Below are positions 24,117 to 33,500 of a DNA stretch of 64,000 nucleotides, in pieces. The stretch is from Bacteroidales bacterium (GTDB taxonomy: Bacteria; Bacteroidota; Bacteroidia; Bacteroidales; Salinivirgaceae): positions 1 through 64,000 of the forward strand of contig JAAYQU010000013.1 of the NCBI GenBank assembly GCA_012519055.1, read 5' to 3'. Position numbers and translations under genes: made by a program. Below the pieces are notes generated by a model. That model made no database searches. It saw nothing but the letters and a program-made list of their open reading frames with translations, and had not been told where the DNA came from. Every line of letters begins with the position of its first letter. Positions within the stretch are counted from its first letter, which is position 1.

Positions 24117-25538
24117 ATGTATAAAGTATTTTATAATCTTTGCAAAGAACACCTCAGTGAGGAGTTAGAAAAAGTTGAAAAAATGCCACAAGGTGGCTCC
24201 GAAAGGCAATATTTTAGGTTGTTTTTAAAAAACGACAAAACAATATTAGGTGTATTTAACCCTAATGTTCCAGAAAACGAGGCTTTTATTAAACTACAAG
24301 GTGTATTTCAAAAACAAAGTTTACCTGTACCGGTCATATTTGGAATTGATAAAAGTAAACAATACTATTTGTGTTCCGACAATGGAAAAAACACTTTGTT
24401 TGACTTAATAAAAAAAGATGAAGCCGGTAATTTAGAAAAGTCTGTTTACGAATATTTTGAACAATCTATCAAATACTTAGCACATTTTCAAACATCATTT
24501 ATTAAAGAACCCAATATCTTTGAATATTGTAATGTTCCTAAAGAGTTCGACAGACGTTCCATAATGTGGGATTTGAATTATTTTAAGTATAACTTTCTTA
24601 AAGTAAGGTCTGTTCCATTTAACGAAATCGCTTTGGAAGATGATTTTGAAAAGCTATCATCAAAAATTGCTTCTATACCAATGCGAGGATTTATGTACCG
24701 CGATTTTCAGTCAAGAAATATTATGATTGACAATGGAAAACCTGTATTTATTGATTTTCAGGGAGGTCGTCACGGTCCTTTGCAATATGACGTGGTAAGT
24801 ATTCTTTGGCAAGCGTTAGCCGAATTGTCAGAACAAGATAAAGAGAGTTTAATTAAATCGTACATCATTGAACTGCAAAAGACACTGCCAAAAAGTCAAG
24901 AGTACTTTTATCGCGATGTAGACGAAGTCATCCTATTAAGACTTCTACAAGTTCTTGGTGCCTACGGCTTCAGAGGTTTAATCGAACGCAGGTCTCATTT
25001 TATAAAAAGTCTCCCTTCGGGCATAAAACAGTTAGTTAAACATTGGGAAAATACCGATTTAGGCAAAAAATATCCTGAATTAAATAGTTGTATATACTTC
25101 ATAAACAAGCAACAAGAGCATCAACAACATAAAATTAAAACTACAGGTCTTACGGTAAATATTTGCAGCTTTTCATATGCTAACGGTAGCTATCCAATTG
25201 ATTTATCAGGACATGGTGGCGGATACGTTTTTGATTGCCGTGGGTTGCAAAATCCCGGAAGGATTGATGGCTACAAACATCTGACAGGGAAAGACAAAAA
25301 AGTGATTGACTATATGAGACTTTATGACGAAGTTGAGAATTTTATAAAAGCTGCTTATCAAATTATTGAAAGGCATGCTACGCTTTACGAAAGTCAAGGC
25401 TACCTATACCTTTTTGCTGCTTTTGGCTGTACAGGGGGACAACATCGCTCTGTATATTGTGCAGAAGAAGTTGCTAAACGCCTCGAATTTAATGGGTTTG
25501 ACGTTCACTTATGGCACAGAGATATTCCGAAAATCTAA
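24117..25538 (+). CDS. Amino-sugar kinase (AmgK-like) fused to a RapZ C-terminal domain
   Basis: Two-domain cytosolic protein. Residues 1-330 form an aminoglycoside-phosphotransferase-type kinase with a Gly-rich start (MPQGGSERQYFRL), catalytic loop YRDFQSRN (Asp196, Asn201) and metal-binding DFQGG (Asp213), as in AmgK, which phosphorylates MurNAc/GlcNAc at the anomeric position. Residues about 345-470 match the C-terminal domain of RapZ (SFSYANGSYP, GGGYVFDCRGLQNPG, LTGKD, GCTGGQHRS at 438-446), which in E. coli RapZ senses glucosamine-6-phosphate and binds RNA and partners. The RapZ ATPase domain is absent. The last 28 bases overlap the murU-like gene, so the products are coupled. The activity of the fusion is inferred. 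Confidence 0.88.
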   Translation: MYKVFYNLCKEHLSEELEKVEKMPQGGSERQYFRLFLKNDKTILGVFNPNVPENEAFIKLQGVFQKQSLPVPVIFGIDKSKQYYLCSDNGKNTLFDLIKKDEAGNLEKSVYEYFEQSIKYLAHFQTSFIKEPNIFEYCNVPKEFDRRSIMWDLNYFKYNFLKVRSVPFNEIALEDDFEKLSSKIASIPMRGFMYRDFQSRNIMIDNGKPVFIDFQGGRHGPLQYDVVSILWQALAELSEQDKESLIKSYIIELQKTLPKSQEYFYRDVDEVILLRLLQVLGAYGFRGLIERRSHFIKSLPSGIKQLVKHWENTDLGKKYPELNSCIYFINKQQEHQQHKIKTTGLTVNICSFSYANGSYPIDLSGHGGGYVFDCRGLQNPGRIDGYKHLTGKDKKVIDYMRLYDEVENFIKAAYQIIERHATLYESQGYLYLFAAFGCTGGQHRSVYCAEEVAKRLEFNGFDVHLWHRDIPKI

Positions 25539-26254
25539 CGCTTTTCATTCTCGCTGCAGGCATTGGTAGCCGCTTGGGCCAATTGACTAAAAACAGACCA
25601 AAAGCCTTGGTGGAAGTGAACAAGACCCCCATGATTTATCTTTTGATAAACAAAATGTTGAGTTATGGTTTTTCAAATTTTGTGGTAAACCTGCACCATC
25701 ACGGAAAAATGCTGGAACGCCACTTATCAAATAACTTTCCAAATCTTAAAATAAGTTTTAGCGACGAAGAAAAAATGTTGCTTGACACGGGTGGAGCATT
25801 AATAAAAGCGAAAGAGTTTTTGCGGAACGATGATCCTTTTTTAGTCCATAATGTTGACATTATTTTGCCATTTAATCCATGTGAAATGCTTGTACAGCAC
25901 ACTAATCGAAAAGCATTGATGACACTTGCGGTTAGTCAACGCAAATCGAAACGCAAATTAATTTTTAACTCTGAAAATGAGCTTTGTGGCTGGACAAATA
26001 CTGAAACAGGAGAATTACGAAAGGCGGAAAACTACACTAAAAACAATAAGCTTCTTGCATATAGCGGTGTTCAATGGGTTTCAACAGATTATTTCGAAAT
26101 TGAGCAAAGAACAGGAAAATTTAGCATAATAGACTCCTGGTTAGATATTTGCCACAAAAAACCTGTTATCGCATATGAACATTCACAAATTGGATGGTTT
26201 GACCTTGGTACTGAAAGCAAGATACAGGAAGCAGAAAGGTTTAGTAATCTGTAA
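25511..26254 (+). CDS. murU: MurU-like sugar-1-phosphate nucleotidyltransferase
   Basis: Probably transfers UMP to MurNAc-1-phosphate to give UDP-MurNAc in peptidoglycan recycling. The nucleotidyltransferase signature LAAGIGSRLGQLTKNRPKAL (residues 14-33) is complete, followed by FLVHNVDIILPFN, LLDTGGALIKAKEF, YSGVQWVSTDYF and WFDLGT. 247 residues is slightly longer than Pseudomonas MurU (about 225). It overlaps the kinase-RapZ gene by 28 bases, as amgK-murU pairs do. A mannose- or glucose-1-phosphate enzyme cannot be excluded by sequence alone; context favours MurU. Confidence 0.82.
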   Translation: MAQRYSENLTLFILAAGIGSRLGQLTKNRPKALVEVNKTPMIYLLINKMLSYGFSNFVVNLHHHGKMLERHLSNNFPNLKISFSDEEKMLLDTGGALIKAKEFLRNDDPFLVHNVDIILPFNPCEMLVQHTNRKALMTLAVSQRKSKRKLIFNSENELCGWTNTETGELRKAENYTKNNKLLAYSGVQWVSTDYFEIEQRTGKFSIIDSWLDICHKKPVIAYEHSQIGWFDLGTESKIQEAERFSNL

Positions 26255-26272
26255 TCTAAAACACCTTGCATT

Positions 26273-26304
26273 TAGTAGAGACGGAGCATGCTCCGTCTCT
26301 ACTA
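26273..26304. repeat. 32-base perfect palindrome of the GTAGAGACG...CGTCTCTAC type
   Basis: Perfect palindrome centred between 26288 and 26289 on GCATGC, with outer TAGTAGAG/CTCTACTA. It lies between the convergent murU-like and pfkA genes and its last three bases supply the pfkA stop codon (plus CTA at 26302-26304). I recall GTAGAGACG-type palindromes scattered in cyanobacterial and other genomes. It would form a strong hairpin in transcripts from both sides but has no U-run. Confidence 0.85.
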
Positions 26305-27396
26305 CACACCAAAGGATATTCCAACTCCTTTTGCAGCGTTGACAAGATAATGATATTTTTGTACAGTATTATATGTTGAAATCGCTTCAGTCAACGGAAC
26401 TGAAATAATATCGGGATGTCTGTATGCAACCATATGTCCATACTTTTCTTCCAAAACCATTTCAAAAGCTTTAACACCATACTGAGTAGCCAAAACTCTA
26501 TCGTAGGCAATGGGTATGCCCCCACGTTGCAAGTGACCCAAAACAGTCTCTCTTATATCGTGATTACATCCTGCACTAATCAATTGATGCCGTAAAGCTA
26601 CCGCTACTCCTCCATATCTTGCATTTTTAAATCCTGTTACACCATCTTCCTGAATGGTAGCATGCCCTTCTTTGGCCATAGCACCTTCTGCAATTACGAC
26701 TATTGCAAATCCTCTATCGCGCCTAAATCTGCTGTTAATTTTTTCAGTTACAATATTTATATCATAAGGTATCTCTGGAATTAAACACAAATCGGCACCA
26801 CCAGCCACTGCTGCATGTAGAGCTATCCAGCCAGCATCACGTCCCATTACTTCAACTATAAAAACCCTATTGTGACTGGCAGCTGTTGTAACAAGCTTAT
26901 CTACAGCTTCGGTTGCAATTTGTACTGCAGTTTGGAAACCGAAAGTAGCATCAGTAGCCGAAAGGTCGTTGTCAATAGTTTTGGGTACCCCGATAATATT
27001 AAGACCCTTTTCATATAGAGCTTGAGATATACGCTGTGAACCGTCTCCTCCGATATTGATAACTGCATCAACACCAAGAAACTGAAGCTTCCTAATTAAC
27101 TCATCACTACGATCGACTGTTGAGGTTGTGCCATCTTTATTTTTAATAGGCCACGCAAAAGGACCTCCTTTATTAGTAGTTTCGATGATTGTCCCTCCTT
27201 GAATATGAATACCTGCAACATTCTCTTCAGTAAGAATTTTTATTTCGGTGGGTTCCCACAAAACTCCATTAAAGGCTTGTATTGAACCTATTATTTCCCA
27301 ATCACGCTCTTGTGCAGCACGTTTTACTATAGCACGAATAACTGCGTTCAAACCAGGACAATCTCCACCTCCTGTTAACACCAATGCTCTTTTCAT
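26302..27396 (-). CDS. pfkA: 6-phosphofructokinase, predicted ATP-dependent
   Basis: Phosphorylates fructose-6-phosphate in glycolysis. Motifs: GGGDCPGLNAVIR at the phosphoryl-donor site, GGDGS (116-120), PKTIDND (138-144, catalytic Asp142), MGRDAGWIA and the C-terminal LGHLQRGG. The donor-determining positions are mixed: Gly119 (E. coli Gly104) is of the ATP type, whereas Lys139 (E. coli Gly124) is of the pyrophosphate type. Enzymes with Gly/Lys, such as those of trypanosomatids and some actinomycetes, use ATP, so ATP is the better guess. 364 residues is longer than E. coli PfkA (320) and fits this subgroup. Its stop codon lies in a palindromic repeat. Confidence 0.93.
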   Translation of the reverse strand: MKRALVLTGGGDCPGLNAVIRAIVKRAAQERDWEIIGSIQAFNGVLWEPTEIKILTEENVAGIHIQGGTIIETTNKGGPFAWPIKNKDGTTSTVDRSDELIRKLQFLGVDAVINIGGDGSQRISQALYEKGLNIIGVPKTIDNDLSATDATFGFQTAVQIATEAVDKLVTTAASHNRVFIVEVMGRDAGWIALHAAVAGGADLCLIPEIPYDINIVTEKINSRFRRDRGFAIVVIAEGAMAKEGHATIQEDGVTGFKNARYGGVAVALRHQLISAGCNHDIRETVLGHLQRGGIPIAYDRVLATQYGVKAFEMVLEEKYGHMVAYRHPDIISVPLTEAISTYNTVQKYHYLVNAAKGVGISFGV

Positions 27397-27518
27397 ATGT
27401 TTGTAATTTATCGATTTGTGACTTAATAGACAACTTGCACTTTCGAACTACTCATACAAGTGATTAACAATATGTTACATAGATTTATAGTGCAACTTAC
27501 AACTAACAATATTATAAG

Positions 27519-27526
27519 CAAATATA
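27519..27526 (-). promoter_or_regulatory. Candidate -7 box for pfkA
   Basis: TATATTTG on the minus strand, exact TAnnTTTG match, predicted start near 27512, leader about 116 bases. Confidence 0.4.
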
Positions 27527-27649
27527 TGAAATTGTAAACACAAAACAATATACAAGTCATAAATTATAAAGCACTCTAAAATATAATGAACTTTAGCTTT
27601 GTTAAAGCTATTTTTTAAATTAAATTGCCTTATTTTAAAATTATTACAT

Positions 27650-27657
27650 TAAATTTG
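27650..27657 (+). promoter_or_regulatory. Candidate -7 box for lipoprotein gene (distal)
   Basis: TAAATTTG, exact match, with a TTG at 27625-27627 at a slightly long 22-base spacing. A second box, TATGTTTG at 27711-27718, is nearer to the gene; which is used cannot be told. Confidence 0.4.
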
Positions 27658-27778
27658 TATATTAGCGTTGTGTTTTATAGTTAATATAAAATAGTGTGAA
27701 TACGACTAATTATGTTTGACATACAAAACATTATTATTTAATAACATTTTAACCTTAAACCAATAAAATTACAGACAT

Positions 27779-28696
27779 ATGAAATACAAATCACTACCTA
27801 TTTTTCTTTTCATTATTGTCGTTATTTTTTCAAGTTGCGACACATCTAGTTCAAGGCTCCGTAAATACTTTATTGGGAACGAATGGTACATTGCAGGTGA
27901 ATTATTCCTTCGAAACGACTCTTCAATTTCGGCCAAGTACTATGATTTTGAAAAGCAGGCTTTAGTCGGTGATACTACTTTCCCGATTATATTAAGCGAC
28001 TCAATGATTATTTATAGTTTGGTGCGTGAAAAGGGTGTGTATAATGACGGACGCTCTTTTGAAGTCACAGGTGATACAATTATTACAGATACTGCTTTTT
28101 ACGATTTCATTTACATTAACGACAAACCTAAGCTAATTCTTTATCTACAAAGCTTCCCCAAAATTTGCGTTTCAAAAAATAAAATCAAACCAAAACCAAC
28201 CAACAATTTTCAACGTGAGAAATTTGAAATAGATGGTTTTTCTATCGGCGATTTAGTTGACCGCGACTTGTTGAAAACGCGCGGAATATACGATTTCGAC
28301 ACATATACTATCGAAGATTGTGAACTCAAAGAAGACAAAGACATAAAAATTAAAATAATAGGTTACAACCAAATATATTCCATTGAACGGCACAATATTC
28401 CTGATTATCGAATCCACAGTGCCATTAAAGTTGTGAGCAATAAGTTGGGAGTTGAACCTGAATATGTGCCTATGCGCCGCTGGGATGAAAGTTCAGACTA
28501 CGAACATGAGTTTTACAGATGGAGTGCCAAAGGAGTTAGAATTAAACTTGAGAGAACCAGATACATAGGTCGTGAACTGTACCGCAATTTATTAGAAACA
28601 GACAAGTGGACGTTACATTACGACGATGATGTACAACGTACAATACTTATAGAACAACATAAAGATAGCAACCCTCAGAGCACAATAATAAATTAA
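27779..28696 (+). CDS. Lipoprotein of unknown function
   Basis: I do not recognise this family. A lipoprotein signal ends at lipobox FSSC (Cys20), so the product is probably anchored in the outer or inner membrane facing the periplasm or surface. The first 110 mature residues are beta-rich (NEWYIAGELFLRNDSSISAKYYDF), the middle has EKFEIDGFSIGDLVDRDLLKTRGIYDF and the end is mixed alpha/beta with many charged residues and no Cys. No repeat, catalytic motif or membrane helix beyond the signal. It stands alone, convergent with the FISUMP lipoprotein 32 bases downstream. Coding status is supported by the long uninterrupted frame, the signal and an upstream promoter box. Confidence 0.75.
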   Translation: MKYKSLPIFLFIIVVIFSSCDTSSSRLRKYFIGNEWYIAGELFLRNDSSISAKYYDFEKQALVGDTTFPIILSDSMIIYSLVREKGVYNDGRSFEVTGDTIITDTAFYDFIYINDKPKLILYLQSFPKICVSKNKIKPKPTNNFQREKFEIDGFSIGDLVDRDLLKTRGIYDFDTYTIEDCELKEDKDIKIKIIGYNQIYSIERHNIPDYRIHSAIKVVSNKLGVEPEYVPMRRWDESSDYEHEFYRWSAKGVRIKLERTRYIGRELYRNLLETDKWTLHYDDDVQRTILIEQHKDSNPQSTIIN

Positions 28697-28728
28697 CTCA
28701 ACCCATACGTTAGCTTACAAAAGTCAAG

Positions 28729-29463
28729 TTAATCTACTTTTACACAACGCACAGAGAAACCCATATTATGTTTTGTGTGATTTTTGTATATTTTTGCTGA
28801 ATAGTAGTATAAACAATGGTACCAGGCACTGCTGTCACCCTGATTTGATGCTGACCACCAAAAACCATAATCTTTAAGGTTTTTATATTTCGATGCAATA
28901 TTTCTGTATCCTCCGGGTAATGCTCGAAATCCAGATGAATTTGTCGCACCAGTATTTGTTGCTGTCCAGTAAAGATTTCCACTATGTTTCATTTTACCTC
29001 CAGCTACATTTTCTCCCTTGAGTGAATCGACAAGCCATTGCCAATTTTCCTCATCGGGGACTTTCCAGCCTTTTGGACATAATTTTTCGCTTTTTACAGC
29101 ATGCCAGTTGTATAAAGCCCCATAGACATCTTTGTATTGCCTGGGATTATTTGAATACCAACAGTATAACGCCGAATCAGTACTTGACCACACAACACTA
29201 TCGGCTCCATCGTTAATGGGAGTGCCATCGTTAAAAGTAGTGGTTTTTAAATTTTCTGCAAACCAAGTTTGATTGTAGATCTTAATTATCCTGTATTGAT
29301 TTCCTTCAATATCCGTAACAGTTTCAAGTAAGTTAAATGCTTCTAGCTCCCTATCCTCTTTCGAACACGCTGACATAAAAACTATTAAAAAGGCAAATAA
29401 ATAGCCGATAAAGAATTCCCTTCGTTTTATTTGATGTATTATATTATTTAATATTCTAAACAT
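28729..29463 (-). CDS. FISUMP-domain lipoprotein
   Basis: Predicted lipoprotein with lipobox MSAC (Cys33) after a somewhat long N-terminus (HQIKRREFFIGYLFAFLIVF). Nearly the whole mature part is a FISUMP domain: DIEGNQYRIIKIYNQTWFAENLKTTTFNDGTPI, GALYNWHAV, LCPKGWKVPDEENWQWLVD, GFRALPGGYRN, GFWWSASNQ and terminal FSVRCVKVD. It belongs to the same family as the secreted protein at 1249-2124 but differs in being lipid-anchored. It begins four bases after hldD ends, so it is probably co-transcribed with hldD, although no functional link is known. Confidence 0.85.
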   Translation of the reverse strand: MFRILNNIIHQIKRREFFIGYLFAFLIVFMSACSKEDRELEAFNLLETVTDIEGNQYRIIKIYNQTWFAENLKTTTFNDGTPINDGADSVVWSSTDSALYCWYSNNPRQYKDVYGALYNWHAVKSEKLCPKGWKVPDEENWQWLVDSLKGENVAGGKMKHSGNLYWTATNTGATNSSGFRALPGGYRNIASKYKNLKDYGFWWSASNQGDSSAWYHCLYYYSAKIYKNHTKHNMGFSVRCVKVD

Positions 29464-29467
29464 AATA

Positions 29468-30433
29468 TCAGATATATTTAGCCTTAATTAAATAGTTTTT
29501 CACGTAGTCATGGACTCCATCTTCGAGTGAATAAAATTCTTTATCATAACCTATTCCTCGAAGTTTACTCATGTTCGCTTCAGTAAAGTACTGATATTTT
29601 TCTCTTATATCTTCAGGTATTGGTATAAACTCGATGTTTTCCGGTTTGCCCATTGCTGAGAATGTATTACGTATTAAATCTAAAAACGTTCTTCCTTTGC
29701 CCGTTCCTACATTATATATTCCGCTATCTTTTCTGTTATTCATTAAGAAACACATTACTTCCGACAGGTCTTTAACATACACAAAATCACGTATTTGACC
29801 ACCATCAACATATTCAGATTTATGAGACTTGAAAAGTTTCATTTTCCCTGTTTCATTGATTTGGTTGAAAGCGTGAAATATAACGGAAGCCATACGACCT
29901 TTATGGTATTCGTTTGGTCCATATACGTTAAAATACTTCAATCCCGCCCAGAAATACGGTTTCTTTACTTGTTGTAATGCCCATATATCGAAGTCGTTTT
30001 TTGAGTGTCCATAGTCGTTTAAAGGTCTGAGCTTTGGAATTATTTCGTGGCTATCGTCATAGCCAAGTTCTCCTGCTCCGTACGTAGCAGCACTTGAGGC
30101 GTAAACAAGCGGTAATCCGTACTCTACACATTTAGTCCAAACTGTTTTGCTATAGTTGAAGTTTAGTTCATCATAAACAGATTTAGGGAATCCTACTGTT
30201 GCCGATTTTGCTCCAATATGAAAAACAAATTGGACCCAACGATGATTAGCATCAATCCAGTCGAAAAATCTATTTCTGTCAACTCGCGCACTTATCTGTT
30301 TTGATTCGATATTTTTATTCTTATCAGGATTTGAAAAATCGTCTACGACAACTATATCCTTAAACCCGTTTGAATTTAACTTGCTAACTAAATTACTACC
30401 GATAAAACCTGCCGCTCCAGTTACTACTATCAT
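29468..30433 (-). CDS. hldD: ADP-L-glycero-D-manno-heptose 6-epimerase
   Basis: Final step in making ADP-L-glycero-D-manno-heptose for the LPS inner core. It is a short-chain dehydrogenase/epimerase with TGAAGFIG (residues 5-12) for NADP, VVDDFS, HIGAKSATV, SSAATYG (113-119), the catalytic YxxxK as YGHSK (Tyr141, Lys145) and KYFNVYGPNEYHKGRMASVI, which is characteristic of HldD rather than of generic UDP-sugar epimerases. 321 residues is typical. The gene is followed at four bases by a FISUMP lipoprotein gene and preceded by the terminator of the SpoIIE-type gene. Confidence 0.94.
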   Translation of the reverse strand: MIVVTGAAGFIGSNLVSKLNSNGFKDIVVVDDFSNPDKNKNIESKQISARVDRNRFFDWIDANHRWVQFVFHIGAKSATVGFPKSVYDELNFNYSKTVWTKCVEYGLPLVYASSAATYGAGELGYDDSHEIIPKLRPLNDYGHSKNDFDIWALQQVKKPYFWAGLKYFNVYGPNEYHKGRMASVIFHAFNQINETGKMKLFKSHKSEYVDGGQIRDFVYVKDLSEVMCFLMNNRKDSGIYNVGTGKGRTFLDLIRNTFSAMGKPENIEFIPIPEDIREKYQYFTEANMSKLRGIGYDKEFYSLEDGVHDYVKNYLIKAKYI

Positions 30434-30459
30434 ATATTTAATTTTTACAGCTATATTTT

Positions 30460-30497
30460 AAAAAAAAGCATGAACGAGATTTACAACCATTCATGCT
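30460..30497 (-). terminator. Terminator after SpoIIE-type phosphatase gene
   Basis: AGCATGAA (30467-30474) pairs with TTCATGCT (30490-30497). On the minus strand the stem is followed by a run of T residues (plus A-run 30461-30466). Confidence 0.8.
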
Positions 30498-30521
30498 CAA
30501 GCTATTTAAAGCAATTAGTTT

Positions 30522-33500
30522 TTAACTCGTACCGTTTATTTTATGTCTATATCCCATCACAACAACGTCATCAATTCTATCAATTCCTTCGTGCCAATCT
30601 AGTAAAGTTTGATCGAGAATTCTATGTTGTTCTTCCATAGGTTCTTTATGAATCTCGACTAATAGCTCTCTAAATCGTTTGCTCATAAATTTCCTTTTAT
30701 CGGGACCTCCAAATTGATCAACGTATCCGTCTGAGAATGTATAAATAACATCTCCATCCTCAAGAATTATTTCTTGATTTTCAAATGGATCATTTTCTTT
30801 TACGTGAATACCTACCGGCATCTTATCTGGTTTATATACAATTGCTTCATTGTCTCTTATAAGAACTAGTGGGTTATTGGCTCCTGCAAATTGGCAAACA
30901 TTTGTTTTGGGGTCAATAATGTAAAGCGCGATGTCCATACCATCTTTGTTTTCTCCTACTTTGCCTGTTTGGTGAAGAGAACGAATAATATTATCTCTTA
31001 AATGATCCAAAATTTCTCCTGCGTTAAGGGTTATATCCTGACCGATAATCTGGTTTAAAAATGATATTCCCATCATGCTCATAAATCCTCCTGGTACACC
31101 GTGACCTGTACAGTCTGCAACTGCACAATATTTTAGTCCTCTAATTTCCGCAACCCAATAAAAATCACCGCTAACTATATCTCGTGGCAAATATAGTATG
31201 AAGTAATCACCAAAAACGCGTGTAATAACTTCAGATGGTGGTAAAACAGCATTCTGAATTTTACTTGCGTAATTAATACTACTTTTTATATGTTCGTTTT
31301 GTTGGAAAATTTTCTCGCTTTGAGCCTCTATTTCTTCTTTTTGTGCTACAACTTCGGCAGTTCTTTCTGCAACGATTCTTTCCAATCGTTCTTTTTCAGC
31401 TATAAGCCTTCGAGTGTATATTTTAACAATTGCAATAACAACTAAAAGCAGTATTAAAACATAACCCAAATACGCGTATATTGTTCTATACCAAGGTGGT
31501 AGTATATTAAAAGAAAATTGAGCTACGTTACTTTCAACACCATAAACATTTCTTGCCTTTACGTAAAAAGTATAATATCCCTCGTTAAGGTTAGTAAAAT
31601 CTTTTTTGTGCTCTGAACTCCAATTTGACCATTGATCTCTATACCCCTCAAGCTTATAGCTGTATTGTGTTTTTTCCGGCTGTAAGAACCACAATGCCGA
31701 CCACTCAATATTCAAACTATTGTTGACATACTCAATCTGTGGAATGTTATGCTCCAACTGTTTATCAACGATTCTCAACTTACCATCTTCAGTTTGTTTG
31801 TAAAATGCTCCACCATATAACAGGCTGTCACCTGCAAAAACTTTTCTAAGTATTACATCGTATGATTTCTTTGACTTGCTTAAACGCGTGTAATCAAGGG
31901 TGTCATTGAGATTGTATACGTATAATGTTGTTGATGCTCCAATATACAACAACGAATCTTGAACATACAAAGCGTCAGCAGTTACGTTTGGAATAATCTT
32001 GAATGGATAGCCATTAGTAATCCACTCTCCATCTTTTTTGCTAATTATTTCAACAACCTTTTGTTCTTCAGATGCTTCTGCTATTGCATAACCATAAGGA
32101 GTTTTAACAATCCTGTGGATATGACGATCTTTTAACAATCCTCCAAAATCATTGGTTTGTACCATCAGGTCTTTCTCTTTATCATATTCGTACATTCCGT
32201 CATCGGCACCGAAGTAAACCTTATCGTCAAAATCAACTATCAACTGACCACAATATGAGGGTAATCCTCGTTCTGTTGAATAAAGATTCAGAGTATCACT
32301 TATATTGAACTCTTCAAACTTATACACTCCTTTTAAATAGCTTCCAATCCAAACATTTCCGTCATTATCTTCGCCTATACTTCTAAAGTCACCTCGTAAA
32401 ACTTGATGATTAAAAGCTATATTGGTTGTAATCCAACTTCCATTAACATAATCCATCCATGTAAACCCGCCTTCAAGGGCAATATATACTCTGTTTGGTT
32501 GTTTTTTAGATTGAATTAATTTCTTTGTTATCAACGCTGGCATGTGTCTTTGTGTATCTTTGAAAATGCGTTTAGCTCTATATCCTTTCACTTCATACAC
32601 TCCATCACGTCCTCCCGTTCCAGCCAAAAGAATGTTCTTTCCAGTTTTTGGGTCTTTAAAATCTAACAATGTCCACGTTAAAGCTGTAATATCATCTATC
32701 TGCCTGAATGTCAGCACTCCAAGTTCGTCAACTGTGCTTGCAAATAAACCAGACATTGTTGCCACATAAATCCGTCCCTCAAAATCAATGATATCTAGTA
32801 TCATTCCGTTAAGTCCGTTTATTTCGTCAAACTTTTTTATCTGAGAACTAACATCAAGGTTTGCAATGCCATTGTTTAATGTGAGCCATAGTATTGGTTT
32901 GTCACTAAACTCCGACGATTCTTGAAAAAGAGATGTAACACTTTCGTCATTAAGCCCAAGCTCGGTGTTTAAGAGGCTTAGCACTTCGCCTTTTTTATTC
33001 ACTTCGATATAACTACATTTGCCTCCAACAACGTAGCCGAATGCAAAATTACCGTTAGCCATTTTTATACCGCTATAAAACATGGCTTCTTTTTCGTTTA
33101 TATAATTAACCAAATTACCTTTTAGTGTCCAGGGTTTAAAAACATTATTTTGGGGGTCAAATAAATAAAACTCGCTCCAGGCTGTTGCTATAAGCAAAGT
33201 GTCCTTATCATATTCTACTATTGCAAAAATGTTTTTTTCTCTAAGTATCTCGGAATTTGGTACAACTTCTATTGTATCGCCAACTAATTTATGTAATCCT
33301 TTTGTAAAGCTTCCAATATATATGTCGTCATCAGCAACAAAAGTCATAAAATTTCCGGTACTACGTGATCCTCCCATCTCAATTGCCGATACAGAATCGC
33401 CATCAAAGAACGCTAATTGCTGTCGTGTAGAAAATAGTATCTGGTTTTTGTAATTATATACTTTCCAGACATCTGCAATAAAGTTGTTTCTAACAATCGT

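Larger units (their letters stand above)
27397..27778. other. Divergent intergenic region between pfkA and a lipoprotein gene
   Basis: About 380 AT-rich bases without a gene. They hold promoter boxes for both directions: minus TATATTTG (27519-27526), plus TAAATTTG (27650-27657) and plus TATGTTTG (27711-27718). No repeat or RNA gene seen. Confidence 0.5.

Noticed and set aside
26302-27396. Pyrophosphate-dependent phosphofructokinase
   Set aside because: GGDGS has Gly at the position where PPi enzymes have Asp, so Lys139 alone does not justify the PPi call.
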